A DNA stretch of 64,000 nt from Typha latifolia (GCA_019914945.1 CM034100.1:16441096-16505095); one strand, 5' to 3'; counted from the first letter of the stretch, positions 1-30,418 are shown. Made by a program: numbers and translations. The notes: generated by a model from the letters alone, not told the origin.

Positions 1-284
1 ATAAAATGTTAGGCAGATATGGATAAGACCAGCGAGCCTGATGCCTCACCGACACTAGCCAAGATTAGGGAGTTCTTCAAGGTTCTGATTAATTTTCCAT
101 GTAATTACCTAAAACAAATGTGGCCATGAGCCACTAGCTGTGACTAATCAACTTTGAAAGGATACTAGCTATTTAATTGTTCAGCACCTAATCATGGCAC
201 ACCAAAGACGTACTCTTGCTTTACCCACTCAAATAGGAAAAGGAAAGAGCATATAGACTACTGCAGAAGTTCATGAGCACATAC

Positions 285-503
285 CAGCTTGACTGCGACT
301 TCCTCTCCACTTTGTATGTTGACACCTGAACGAAATCAAAGACAAACAAGAACGTCAGACAATCTAGTAAGCAAATATGCTGTTAATTAAAAAGAACAAA
401 ACAAGAGAGCCATCCTAGCAAGCATACCAAGATAGATCTCTCCGAAAGATCCACTCCCAATCTTCCTTCCGAGCTTAAACTTTCCTCCAACGGCGTGCTC
501 CAT
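285..503 (-). CDS. Casein kinase 1-like Ser/Thr kinase, N-terminal exons (partial)
   Basis: Two coding exons are visible: 503-428 (ATG at 503-501) and 325-285. They join at a GT..AG intron with matching phase. Translation gives [20 protein letters not shown], then [19 protein letters not shown]. This is the CK1 signature: an N-terminal [11 protein letters not shown] lead, the glycine-rich loop [11 protein letters not shown] and the ATP-binding lysine in VAVKL. Plant CK1-like (CKL) kinases phosphorylate acidic Ser/Thr sites and act at the plasma membrane, plasmodesmata, nucleus or microtubules depending on isoform. The rest of the kinase lies left of the window; bases 1-284 look like intron because the expected next motif (EPVKTKHPQL) is absent. 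A 5'UTR intron is likely (donor GTGAGT at 950-945, acceptor TAG at 517-515). The isoform cannot be resolved from 39 residues. Confidence 0.9.
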
Positions 504-2200
504 GATAATCTAAACTAGGATACGAGATCCAAGCAAGAAAAACTGAACTTTTTCAGACAACGAAATAAATTGATGCCAATTTATAGACTCCAATCCAAAA
601 AAACGTGAAGAAAATAAGAAAGATAAGATAAATCTCCTGTTACAATCTACTCCGGAAAATTGAGAAGAAAAAAAGAAAACTAATCTTGAAACAAATTCCC
701 AGTCCTTTCTCCACCAAAGAATCATTCTACGAGTCTAACTACATTACCCCGCGAACTGGAACCTTATACTTCTTCCCCTCAATCCAATTCGCACACCTCC
801 AGAATAAAGAATCCGACACCCGGAATCGAAACACTAAGAATCCCCAACTCCCCAATCAAAGCATATTCCCCAGGAAGCAACCAACCCGTATCTGGAACCC
901 AGGAATCCCCAAATCCAGCGCGAAATCCAACGCCAAAGCCTCCGACTCACCGATAGGCGCCGCTCCAAGAGATCGCAGATCGAAGAGTAGAAGAGGAAAG
1001 AACCGCTTCAAATCGAAGAAAACGACTACAGTTAGAAGAGAAGTACGCAAATTTGGGAATTTCAGGGAGATTTATACTTCTTTCCCCCGAATTATTTATG
1101 CGAGGGTAGAAGGGAAGATGGGAGAGGCGGAAAAGAAGAGAGTAGTAAGAGGAGAGACGAAAAGATTGTGTAGGAGGAAAATAAAATAAGGAAAAAATAG
1201 AGGGTTATGGTTGCAATTTTTTACCACTTTATATTCTACTCATAAGAGCTACAGCCTACAGGTACTCGATGATTAGTGGGCCCGGATTGCCCTTGGGCAG
1301 TTTAGTTGGGTAAACTCTAATTAATCTACCTCAGCATAATCTAATTAAATTAATAAATTATTAAGGCTGGCACCAGACTAGATTCCTAATGTTAAAATAG
1401 ATTTCGATTGGAAATTATAACTAATTCGAGGAGTTTATTTCTAAAGCAACATTAGCCAACAGCATCTACTTGCTTGAAAATACTTTTTAGTTCTTTAGCA
1501 AATTAAACCCATTCGGTTTAAGAAGTCGCAAACGGTTTCTTTTTTTTTAAATCCGTAGCATTGCAAAGAAGCTTTTCCTTTGCGTCTCAAATAGGCATAA
1601 ATACGCAAAATAAACAAGTATTTACTTATTCTAAAATAAATATACTTATTTTGATATAATAATTAAATTAGTTTATATTAAAAAAATGCTTCAGAGAAAT
1701 AAGACGGTTTGCTCAAACACAGAAAGGTACCATTGTGCACTCTTTTCTTACAAAATAATGCTCATCAGTCATCATAAAGTAGTATCTAGCTAAATTTAGT
1801 TGGCCAAGTAATGCAAAGCTATCCCACGTTGTCAGTTTGATCATACAGAAGTCATACAACGTCCTGGGCAGAGTGATATGTAAGACGCATTGTATAATAT
1901 AAAGGTTGAGAAGAAAAGCAAAATTTATAACTATCAGCAAATAAGATTCATCCAAAGGAAAGTGTATAACTATCAGCAAAATTTATAACTACCAAGTAGA
2001 CCGATATCGTTAGAGCATCCAAAGGAAACAAAAGTATATTGCCGATGAAAATAGTGGCCCACAAGGAACTCTATTGCAGCATCAGTTCATCTCCTAACTA
2101 AAGAAGCAAAACAGGTAACAACAGATGACATAATAATGCTGAAGATGTGTATATTTAGTTGCACAAGATATGCCATAGCAGTTCACACGGTTGGAGTAAT
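504..2200. other. CK1 5' leader/promoter and SF3B5 3' flank
   Basis: No protein gene is supported here. About 504-1190 is the probable CK1 leader, with a UTR intron near 950-515 and a CA/AG-rich first exon. The remainder up to 2200 is AT-rich. It should hold the CK1 promoter and the 3'UTR of SF3B5, both on the minus strand. The open frame 686-1189 on the plus strand is antisense to the leader and matches no family I recognise. Confidence 0.55.
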
Positions 2201-5200
2201 TCAGTCCTCTTCTCTCTCTGGAGGAAGACCACATGGCAACAACATTTTCTGCAAGACAAGAGCACTCGCGATAAATTATTTTGGAAACCAAACATTAGGA
2301 AGCATAAATGCAATGAGTGTATCAAGACAATAGCTTTAGACGGAAGATCGATGAAGGATAAAATTGTTTACTATTATACTGCCAAAATAACCTAACTCAG
2401 TGAGGTAAATTCAGAACAGCTTCCCTCTACCATATCTGTTTAGTGGATCACTGGAGTTCCTTATTCCACCATCTCAAGTTATCCCACAGAATGTCATTAA
2501 GACATTAATCTTATCCCTCTCAAGCCTATCTTATGTCACATGGAAACCATTTATTGCTGATAAACTGTACAATACATATGGTTTTAACACGTCTTACTGT
2601 GCTATATGATGAAGTCAGTCTGCAACGTGTTCATTGATCATGTAACTTGATGAGCATCTCAGTGACACCAGTTATTTTTTATCCTATCCAATTAGTGGAA
2701 TAAGTTGAAAAAACAATTTGCTCTTGGCAGGTACAAATCCAGAATATACCACCATCATAATACTCTGTCATATATTATGAATAAATAAATGAATAGGTTT
2801 GGCTTCTTCCCTTAACTTAGTTCCTAATCAATTTAACTGAGTGAGAGATTCTATTAGCTGCTGGCTTTAATCACATTAAACAGATTGATTTCTATACTTT
2901 CTGGTAAGATACAAAATAATTTCTAATAATCTACTTCATGACAGACCAATTTGAGCTCCAAGGTTATATTGATGTTAATAACTAAAATTATTTATCTTTT
3001 GAAAATTATACACTATTCCCACAAACCTCATTTGAATTGTCTTAATAAGAAATCTCATTTTATACTTGAATTTCACCATTTAAACAAGTATCCCATACTA
3101 CTCAGCAAAAGCCCTGCTATCCTTATCATTGCCCAAGCTTCTTAATCTTGCAATAATTTTTTATCATTGCCCAAACTCTACTGCCTATTTAGGAATCTCC
3201 CAAAGATATATGATCCCCTCACAACACTAACCTATCAAATTCTACATTAATCCCATATGTTAAATCTTTCTTTATATTCTAGCTCTTGAACTATTGCATA
3301 TATTTGAAAAGACAAAATAATTATGTGTTTTGAGACTTCCCATTCAAAATGGTATCACATTCCTCTTCTGCAAGAACATTCGGACTAAAGATTTCCCCAT
3401 GGCCAACAAACAACTCAAAAAAAAAAAAATACTACATCAATATCACGAGGTCACAACTAAGCAAGAATAAAGAGCTTGTCAGAGTCATACGCATCAATAT
3501 ATTTTCTTACATACATGTATGATACTACCACTCATGTAAAAGTAAATCCAAAAAAGCAAGCGATGAACTACGATTAACCAAATGATAGAAAAGATGAAGT
3601 TATTCTTGCCACACCTCCTACATATAATTATGTATACTATTATTAAATAGAGGTAGAGAGAGTTATCACAGACAAATGTCAATCAATAGGAGATTAATGT
3701 AAAGTCCAACCTGCATAAAGTTGTATCGTTCTCTCCCAATTGACTCATTCTCTGCTACAGCAAAATAGGCCAGCATGGGATAGTGACCAATGTAAGACGC
3801 ATAGCTATCACGCTGGATATTCACTGCCCATTCACTGCAAAATTTTGTTAAGAATCAGCAAAAATCTCGTTCCAGTACTGCAAAAGTATGAATGTCTTTT
3901 TGACGACTTGGAACTTACAATCTACTTAAATCAGCATGCCCAGTTCCAACATACTTAGCCTGAAGGTGCTCAAGTTGGGAATTAATGTTGAACCTATCGC
4001 TAGCCTGCATAAAAGAAACATAGACTTCTCATAAAGTGAAAACAATAGCAATTATGAAGCACGGACACTTCAAATAGCATGATGTGTCCGTGTCCTACAC
4101 TTGTCGAACATCAACACTCGTTGGGCTCTTGTTAGATACATGTCAGATACTTCTACAACATATATGATATTTAATAAATTATAGAATAAATTTGAATACT
4201 CTTTGGATACTTTTGAATACTCTTGAAATACTTTTTGGACATAAGATTTATCATATGCTATAAAAGTATCTATTGCAAGAATTTCTACATATGTTATAGA
4301 AATATAATGCAATAATCACAAGTTAGAGCATCCAAAAAAATTAATAGTAATGCAAATTACTGTAAAATCACATATTTGCCTACGCAATCCACTATAATTA
4401 AGTAATGGTAATTAGTTATTCATTCTCATAATATTGAATTGTATTGTCACATATTAGTATTATCATTTTTAATTTTGTGATATTGTGTATATTTTAATTT
4501 TCTCTCATGAATAATTTATGCATGCATGTGTATTTATATTACAAGTTTAGAAAATTATTTCTTTAAATTATCAATAATTTATATAATATTTTTATTTATT
4601 TATTTTGTTGTGACCTATTTTTTCAAGATCGGTTGTATTCCCGTGTTGTATCCGTGTCCCATATGATCATATCCGTGTCCATGCTTCTTAGAATAGCAAT
4701 AAATATCTAGGTAGGTCCATTCTTGGGCTAAAAGCCTGCTTTAGTGTTTTCCAAAGTCCAAATCATACCTCTACAATGGGCATACTTGGCCAACAGTAAG
4801 ACATTAATAAGAGAAAAACAAACCATCTAAAACAAATATGATACACAAGGGCAATAGAAACCAATGCTGCTTCCATCATGATTATGCTTGAGTGACCCTA
4901 ATATACCAATGCATAATTACTAATAGCCTATGGGATTAATATGATTAACGAACATTTGGTCTTAACATGAATGGCAGTGCTAATTCTGAGGTTATAAGAT
5001 CATTCAAGTAGTGAATCATTTCATCTTGAATCCTCCTTTTATGACATAATATTTTACCAACTTAAAATGTCATTGTGCCATTTGCTAGGCATCAATATGA
5101 ATTTCTAAGGAATATTTAATAGTTCAATTCCCATAATTCCCTCCAATTACTTAAAAATAATCTGCTGTCTTAAGCATAGTACAGAATGGGTGACCAAAGC

Positions 5201-5714
5201 TTATGAAAGTACAGTTGAGAGTGTGCTTGGCAACTCGTTCTACTTCAAACTTGCATTACATGGGCTTAACTACAAGATGCGAATGCTGGTGTATGCATAG
5301 ATACGGCAATTAAATTTCTTTCCAATGTATGTACAGATACACTGATTTCATATCCACACCCATAGTTTTGTCTGGATCAAATGGATTAGATTACACATAA
5401 TTAAATTACCACAAAGAAGGAATAAAGCCTTTACTTAGATTCCAAATTTCCAATAACTGAAAGAAAGAAAGAAAAAAGTTGCAGCAAATAACAACACTGT
5501 CAAATTTCAACAACCGGAATTTCCATCAGATCTCTAGTCAACTCGTGTATGCCGGTGTATGCATAGAGACTGCATCTGATAAATTACAACCTACATCTCC
5601 AAAATGAGATTTCTACTCGGCATCAAAGAGCCTAGGGTTAGGGTTTTGCAGATGCGGAGTAAAGATCGAAGGTTTTAGCGAGAGAGATGCTCGAAGTGGA
5701 AGACTTACCTGCAT
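2201..5714 (-). CDS. SF3B5: Splicing factor 3B subunit 5 (SF3b10)
   Basis: There are four coding exons on the minus strand: 5714-5709 (only ATGCAG, Met-Gln), 4004-3919, 3834-3711 and 2248-2201 (stop TGA at 2203-2201). They total 264 nt, or 87 aa, the normal length of this family. The protein begins MQASDRFNINSQLEHLQAKY and continues VGTGHADLSRFEWAVNIQRD, SYASYIGHYPMLAYFAVAEN, ESIGRERYNFMQ, KMLLPCGLPPEREED. The SQLEHLQ, YVGTGHAD and RDSY..Y.GH motifs are those of SF3B5. The protein is the small subunit of the SF3b complex in U2 snRNP, which helps recognise the branch point in the nucleus. All splice sites are GT..AG with strong donors (GTAAGT at exons 1 and 2). The two-codon first exon puts almost the whole message behind a 1.7 kb first intron, which hosts a MITE (4053-4691). 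Confidence 0.95.
4053..4691. mobile_element. MITE, probably Mutator-like (9-bp target duplication)
   Basis: A non-coding, AT-rich element of about 639 bp lies in SF3B5 intron 1. The 9-bp sequence AATAGCAAT flanks both sides (4044-4052 and 4692-4700). The left end reads TATGAAGCACGGACAC; the reverse complement of the right end reads CTAAGAAGCATGGACAC. These give imperfect terminal inverted repeats of about 16 bp. Internal copies of a GTGTCCGTGTCC-like word occur near both ends. A 9-bp duplication is typical of Mutator-superfamily insertions; an 8-bp duplication (hAT) cannot be fully excluded because the TIR boundary is fuzzy by one base. Confidence 0.65.
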
Positions 5715-5913
5715 CGTTGCTGAGATGATCGATACGAAGCTTAATCGGAAGAGAGCGCGAGCGCGAGAGCGAGATAGGAAAGAAAACAGCGGAGGTTGTA
5801 GTTGGCGTCGAGGGTCCGTATTAAAGACCGAGATGTCGGTCTCCGTTACGGTTGGAACCCGACTCCGAGATGAATGATGAATCGAATCAAAATGCTGACT
5901 GGGGGAGGTCCGT

Positions 5914-5973
<60 letters not shown>

Positions 5974-7148
5974 TTCATTTTCCATTTTCCATTTTCCTTT
6001 TCCTTTTTCTTCTACTATGCTATGTTATATTATCACATTACAAAAAAAAAGAAAAAAAGAACAGTGGATCTACTTTTTTATATTATTAAGGTATAACATT
6101 ATAAGGACAAAGATTGTTATGTTTGAAATGTCTTTTTTTTTTAAAGGAAAAAATTTTAGGGAAATTTTTATATTAGTTTAAAATACAAATGCTACTTTCT
6201 ATTTTGATATTATATAGATCAGTGGAACTAGATCACAAGGACCCATAAATACACATCTAGACTCTGTTTTACCTCGTTAAGCTGCCCGGCCCAATTACTA
6301 TCTCTTAACTCGTGCACCACTTCAACTTGTGCAAAAGAGCTGAGCCATAATTTATACTCCCTCCATGGACATACTCACTCTCTTGTATTCTTTTCCAGCT
6401 TCACCATCTGGAGGGAGTCCGATTTCACCCCTACCCTGCTGTGATCTTTAGAAAATTTTAGGAAAAAGTTCTAGGAAAATTTTTATATTGGAATAAAATG
6501 AAAATGCTACTTTCTGCTTAATAATACTTTCTTTATGTCTTCCATTACAAGCATTCCCTAAGAAATGCTCCAATATGGACGTGCAAAACTTTCTGACATG
6601 GAGAGAGACTATTCATATATTGGAAATAGTTAATATGGACAGCAGAACCTCCCCCCACAAATCTATGGATTCTTCACTTATCATGTAAGATGAACGAAGT
6701 ACAAGTTTGCAAAGACAAATATAATCAAATTTGAGATCACTTCACTTGAGAGTTCAACTTGAGTAGCAGATCCAAGTCTCTCAGCAATTGTAACCGCACG
6801 AGTACCAAAGTATAAATTTTACATACAACCAAAGATTGCAACATCAACAAAAAATGAAAAGGAAAGATTAAACTGAAGAAACGATAAATATCTGCTCTCA
6901 CATGACTGAAAAGGCCCTGGGTCTTTTAAAAGAGCACAAGTGATTCTCAACCAAACTAAACCACTGGAAACTTTGATTCTTAGAAAATAAACATTACTAT
7001 TTCATTGCATGACAGAGATCTCAACTCCTGTAAAACTGTTGCAGCAAGTACTGCTCTCTACAGCTCAAAAATATTTGTCCATCTGAATGGCCAGGCACAT
7101 AGACGACTGCTAGAGTTCTTGATACACAAGGGGAACACACAACAGGGT
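5715..7148. other. SF3B5 promoter and NDR kinase 3' flank
   Basis: No coding sequence is recognised. It contains the SF3B5 leader (5715 to about 5880), the heptamer array, AT-rich intergenic DNA, and from about 6900 probably the 3'UTR of the minus-strand NDR kinase ending at 7149. Confidence 0.5.
5914..6004. repeat. Heptamer minisatellite (TTTTCCA)n
   Basis: About twelve nearly perfect tandem copies of TTTTCCA (TGGAAAA on the transcribed minus strand) end in degenerate TTTTCC units. The array begins about 200 bp upstream of the SF3B5 ATG, so it lies in or next to that gene's leader or core promoter. It creates long low-complexity open frames on both strands that are not genes. Confidence 0.9.
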
Positions 7149-22528
<15,380 letters not shown>

Positions 22529-24709
22529 CAGTCCCCACAAGAATATCAACCCGAATTTTTATCCACCTTGAAGGAAAAAAAAAAAAGAACCGTTCTCTTT
22601 CCTAATACCCTCTATCAAGAATTCTGTATTTTTTTTTTCAATATATACATATAAGTATGTCAATAACTCTGCATCAACCTTCAATGGTAAGCATGGTGAC
22701 GAAGAAATTACCAGCTGGAGTATTTACAGAAGAAGAAAACCGAGCTCAATTCTCCCCCCTTAATATATAAAGAAAGGAAATTTAATTTAACCCCACAAAA
22801 AAAAAAGAAAAAAAAAAGATGATGCATATGTGTCAAACATCAACATCTAGTTTCGATCTCCTCATATCAAGCAAATCAAGAATCGATCTTTATTGCAGAT
22901 TCCACGACCAGCGGAGCAAAGAGCGCTCAAAATTCTCAAAACGACACCATAACCACCAAATCACCAATACCAATGCCTACCAAGAACACCAACACCGTGA
23001 CCAAACCCACATCAGAAAAGGAAACACCGCCAACCCACCCGAATCAACCAATCCATCTCGACGCACCCACTCCAACTCAAAATCACTCCGGAAAGAACTC
23101 ACGAAACCCCAATCCGATGACAATGCCTCCCGACCAGAACGAGGACCGCGAGGTGGGACAAGAAAGGAGCCCTAAATTCGGGGGAGATCGCAGAAAAAGC
23201 GGGGTCTAAAAAAGGAAAAGGGGATAGGATTAGGGCAAATGCCACCTAAATCGGAGGGTGCTTCGGTTTACCGCTCAAGGAGGGCGTGGAGAAGACTCCT
23301 CGGACATCGCCATTCCCGCTCCATCGAAACAACGGCCTCTTGAGCGCTTCCCACCTGACGGTTACCGGATTCGCTATTTTTTATGAATTTTAAAAGTAAT
23401 TAAAATAAATAAATAAAAGGTTAAAATGTAGACCAGATCCCCTGGTTTTCTTTTTCTTTTTTTATTTATTTATTTTTCATCTGAAAGAAAAGTTTATTTT
23501 TCTTCAATAAACCACCTACATTTAAAAGTTTAAAAATATTTTTGATTTTCAGATGGTCAATTTTTAACATAATATTGCTAACAAAATATTGTTGAAGTTA
23601 ACAAACATATGCAAATATGTAATAAACCCTTCTTTCTTAAAGTTTAAAATGTCAAAGATTTATCAATGATTTTTACCTCGCATAGAATAAATATTTTTTT
23701 GTTGTAATATAATATTAGATAAAATATTGGTTAATAGGTTTTTTTTTAATCTAAGTTCAATTTTAATTATAATTAGTTAGATATAACTAATGAAATGGTA
23801 TTCTTAGAATGAATAATATTATAACACTTTATAAATATTTTACAAAATAAAATGAAATAATTCAACTTCTCTCTTTATCTCATAGTCATCACTATCAACG
23901 AATAACATAATACTATATCAAAAATATTTCTAATAGGCATAACATTATTCCTTTAAATTGCACAAAGATTTCGATAAGAGTTATAATATTTTTAATAATA
24001 TAGTCAGAATTATAATATTTTAAAACTCAGCACTTTTTTTTTTATAATTTGCCAATCATAATAAGATTAGAATAAAAATGAGCTAATTCGTGAAAATCAA
24101 ATAAAGCACCACATAAAATATATGCTAATATATCAATTGTGTGCTTCTAATGATTCCAATCACATTCACTTAAATATTATGGTCCTTCGTGTATTCAAAA
24201 ATATAATCAAGGTTATTAAATGCGCTAAAGTTTCGAGATTAATTTAACTTTTATTGAATAATTGTGGATATTGCCCAAAAAAAATTCTCAATAAATATAG
24301 CCTAAAGTATACACCAACTACCAAGTGGTATATATATATATTATTATTATTTTCTTTGCTATGGGAATGTGCAGAAACGTGCCAGAAAAAATAAATGTTG
24401 AACTGAAATTAGTAGCAACGTGGTGGGATGTCATGTTTGGGAGATAACTTTATCTACCCGAATCCGATATGCATATATGGATCGTAGCCCAATTAATGCA
24501 GGCCCATTATATGATTCTTAGTGCGTCTATTATTCAAGCTAGTTTTAAATATATATTTTCCTTCATAGGATTCCATGTACAACAAATAAGTACAACAAAT
24601 AAGTACTATGTCAATCATCAAGGTATTATATCCCTGTGGTGCAAATAATTGGAATAGTACATCTCATTACCTTCTCTCTTTAACTTAGCATCAAACCACT
24701 CATCTATTG
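22529..24709. other. NDR kinase leader/promoter and subtilase upstream region
   Basis: 22529 to about 23340 is probably the NDR 5' leader. A pyrimidine tract ending in AAG near 22563 could be the acceptor of a UTR intron, and a CA-rich first exon may lie at 22900-23330. 23390-24660 is very AT-rich with no gene. The shared intergenic region separates two divergent genes (NDR minus, subtilase plus). Confidence 0.45.
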
Positions 24710-26977
24710 ATGACCATGGAGAAGTTCTTAGTTCCATCCTCTCTGTTCCTTTCCTTGTACTTACAAACTCTTCTCATTGCCATCCATTGCCATGGCAATG
24801 CTGATGCAGGCCAAATCCAGACCTACATAGTCCATGTACAACGGCGCAGTGATAGTATTAAGTTGTTCTCAGGCATAGACATTGAGAACTGGCACAAGTC
24901 CTTCTTGCCAAACACCACACTAGACTCCGGCGAGCCGCGGCTGGTGTACTCTTACCGGGACGCAATCGGAGGATTTGCGGCGAAGCTCACCGCCGACGAA
25001 GTTACGGCGATGCGGTCGTCGGAAGGCTTCGTCGCGGCCCGGCCCGATGAGAGAATCCAATTGGCCACAACCTACACTCCTGGCTTCTTGGGCCTGAGCA
25101 AATTGGACCATGGGATCTGGCATGAGTCAGTCTATGGGACTGGAGTCATTGTTGGGGTCATAGACAGTGGCATTGCACTTAGCCACATTTCCTTCAGTGA
25201 TGCCTCTATGCCAACCCCTCCTGCCAAATGGAAAGGCCAATGTGGCTTCCTTAACGTGTCATTGTGCAACAACAAGATCATCGGTGCGGCGGCATTTGAC
25301 GGCGGCCGGCGACCGGTGCTGGCGGTCGTTGAAGACGACAGTAACGGCCACGGTACTCATGTTGCGGCGACGGTGGCGGGACGTCCCACTGCTGATGCCA
25401 ATGTGCTGGGCAATGCCAAGGGCATAGCATCAGGAATTGCACCAAAAGCCCACCTAGCTATCTACAAAGTTTGTTCCAGAGATGGTTGCAATATTAGTGA
25501 TATCCTAGCAGGAATAGACCAAGCCATCAATGATGGAGTGGATATTCTCTCAATTTCTATAGCCAGTAATCACGCTAGGCCATTCTATGATGATCCAATT
25601 GCCATAGGATCACTCTCTGCAGTCAAGAAGGGAATTGTTGCATGTCTACCTTCAGGTAATTCTGGGCCATATAGAAGCATTATATATAATGATGCCCCGT
25701 GGATCGTCACCGTCGGCGCTAGCTCCACCGATCGACGGATAAGTGCCACGGTGCAGTTAGGCGGCGCAATGGCAGTCAACGGAGAATCTACCGCCGGATC
25801 GACGGATTTCAATCCGACATTTTTACCGATTTTTTTCGCAGGATATAAAGGCTGCAAAAGAGGCACATTTGATGGCATTAATGTAGAGGGAAAGATTGTT
25901 GTATGTGTAGGTGGATTTGGCAAGAGCACAGACATGGCAAGGCTAGTTAAGGAGGCTAAAGGAGCTGCTATGATAGTGTTAAATCCTTATGAGTTAGGTC
26001 GCACTACATTTGCTGAGGTAGATGTGATTCCAGTAGTCCATTTGAGCCATAAGAATGCACTCAAGCTTATGTCCTACTTAGAAGTGACTGCATCCCCCAG
26101 GGCAAAAGTCATAGCCCATGGCACACAGTTCGGTGCCCGGCCGGCTCCGGCGGTGGCCGCCTTTTCGTCGCGGGGGCCGAGCTTGATCAATGGTGGCATC
26201 CTGAAGCCAGATGTGATTGCACCTGGTGAGAATATAGCAGCAGCCTGGCCACTTGAGTCTAGTTCTAATTCATCAGACATAGCTTTCAACTTCTTAACTG
26301 GCACATCCATAGCCACTGCTCACGTCTCTGGCGTCGTGGCTTTGCTCAAAGCCACTCATCCACATTGGTCACCAGCTGCAATGAGATCTGCAATCTTAAC
26401 AACTGCTGATAGACTAGACCTTGATGGGCTGCCAATTTCCGACGAGCAACACGGCGAATTTGCAAGTGTTTTCGCAACCGGCGCCGGCGTAGTGAATCCA
26501 GTACTAGCTAGCAATCCAGGACTGATCTATGAACTGCATTACTATGACTACATCCATTACCTTTGTGGGCTAAACTACACTGATGAACAAGTTACAGTCC
26601 TCGCCCGCCGTCGCACCGATTGCTCAAGAACGCGAAAAATTTACGCCCATCAATTGAATTATCCATCAATTTCAGCATCTTTAGACATCAACAACATTGA
26701 GAAGAATATTACTAGGCATGTAACGAATGTAGGGGAAGCTAAATCCAGATACATGGTAACAGTGGAGGAACCATATGGAGTACAAGTAGATGTTTTCCCA
26801 AACAAGCTTACATTTTCCAAGCTAAATCAAAGGAAAAGGTTTCACGTTAAATTGAGGATCAAAGATGTGAATTTGATGAAAGACAAAGTTTCAGAAGGGC
26901 AATTATGGTGGATCTCAGAGAAGCACAATGTGAGGAGTCCCATATGCATCACCTTCACATATAGTTTGGTCTCCTAA
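24710..26977 (+). CDS. Subtilisin-like serine protease (subtilase, S8A)
   Basis: An uninterrupted 755-aa frame from ATG 24710; the upstream codon at 24707 is TTG. A second ATG at 24716 sits in a good ACCATGG context and could also be used. Layout: signal peptide (about 1-30, hydrophobic FLVPSSLFLSLYLQTLLIAI), inhibitor I9 propeptide (about 36-118), then the S8 domain. The catalytic triad is D152 (VIDSGI), H214 (NGHGTHVAATVAGR) and S533 (GTSIATAHVSG), with oxyanion N317 (PSGNSGP). A PA insert covers about 370-455 and a fibronectin-like domain about 640-750. The family comprises secreted apoplastic proteases that process peptides and wall proteins. Lack of introns is common in the SBT1 group. 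The serine motif is slightly unusual (usual GTSMATPHVSG, here I and A). All catalytic residues remain, so it is probably active. The exact subgroup is not resolved. Confidence 0.95.
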   Translation: MTMEKFLVPSSLFLSLYLQTLLIAIHCHGNADAGQIQTYIVHVQRRSDSIKLFSGIDIENWHKSFLPNTTLDSGEPRLVYSYRDAIGGFAAKLTADEVTAMRSSEGFVAARPDERIQLATTYTPGFLGLSKLDHGIWHESVYGTGVIVGVIDSGIALSHISFSDASMPTPPAKWKGQCGFLNVSLCNNKIIGAAAFDGGRRPVLAVVEDDSNGHGTHVAATVAGRPTADANVLGNAKGIASGIAPKAHLAIYKVCSRDGCNISDILAGIDQAINDGVDILSISIASNHARPFYDDPIAIGSLSAVKKGIVACLPSGNSGPYRSIIYNDAPWIVTVGASSTDRRISATVQLGGAMAVNGESTAGSTDFNPTFLPIFFAGYKGCKRGTFDGINVEGKIVVCVGGFGKSTDMARLVKEAKGAAMIVLNPYELGRTTFAEVDVIPVVHLSHKNALKLMSYLEVTASPRAKVIAHGTQFGARPAPAVAAFSSRGPSLINGGILKPDVIAPGENIAAAWPLESSSNSSDIAFNFLTGTSIATAHVSGVVALLKATHPHWSPAAMRSAILTTADRLDLDGLPISDEQHGEFASVFATGAGVVNPVLASNPGLIYELHYYDYIHYLCGLNYTDEQVTVLARRRTDCSRTRKIYAHQLNYPSISASLDINNIEKNITRHVTNVGEAKSRYMVTVEEPYGVQVDVFPNKLTFSKLNQRKRFHVKLRIKDVNLMKDKVSEGQLWWISEKHNVRSPICITFTYSLVS

Positions 26978-27581
26978 ATAGATTTATTATATCACTCGTT
27001 GCTCTTTAGGAAATTTATGCCTCATCTCTTACATGTACATAGAAAAGCTGCAAATTATTTAGTTTTTATTCCTTAATTATGGTTTCCGTGGGCCAAGTAA
27101 AATTTAGTTTTATTCTTTAAGATATTAAAAAGTAAAATGTGAGGATTGAGTGATAAAGATTCGTATAATAAATCTGTAAATCATCCCGCTCACCAACTAT
27201 TTGATTGACAGGGATAGTGGGTATATTTAATGCCAATAAACTCCTGCTCTAATTTTCCCTTTTGTTGAAAAGTCAGATGTTGAAGTCGCCATCACAACCC
27301 CAAAAAAACCAATTCAATCAATAATTCAACTCCTCTTTTCTACAATTGAGACTGTATAAATTCTCACTATCTTATCTGAAAACGAGAAAAAGGGTAGAAT
27401 ATAGAGGAGATAATTTTCTAAGCCGTATTGTTGGAGCAAATTCATCCAAGTCAGCAATAACATATCATAAAAGTAGGAAAAGAAAGAGAAAAATTGAAGC
27501 AATCTATGCACAGTGTTATAGATATAATGATAGTTTTCTTCTCCTTAATTTATACACCGAAGTATTGGAAAGGTGGGAGTA
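26978..27581. other. Intergenic, subtilase 3' end to beta-glucosidase promoter
   Basis: AT-rich with no coding sequence recognised. It should contain the subtilase polyadenylation region and the promoter of the GH1 gene starting at 27582. Confidence 0.5.

Positions 27582-30418
<2,837 letters not shown>

Noticed and set aside
686..1189. 167-aa plus-strand frame
   Set aside because: Basic, low-complexity translation antisense to the CK1 leader; no domain.
5613..6181. Open frames with FHFPFSI or WKMENGK repeats
   Set aside because: Translations of the TTTTCCA heptamer array; no coding support.
24707..24709. Subtilase start at 24707
   Set aside because: That codon is TTG. The first ATG is at 24710, with a second at 24716.
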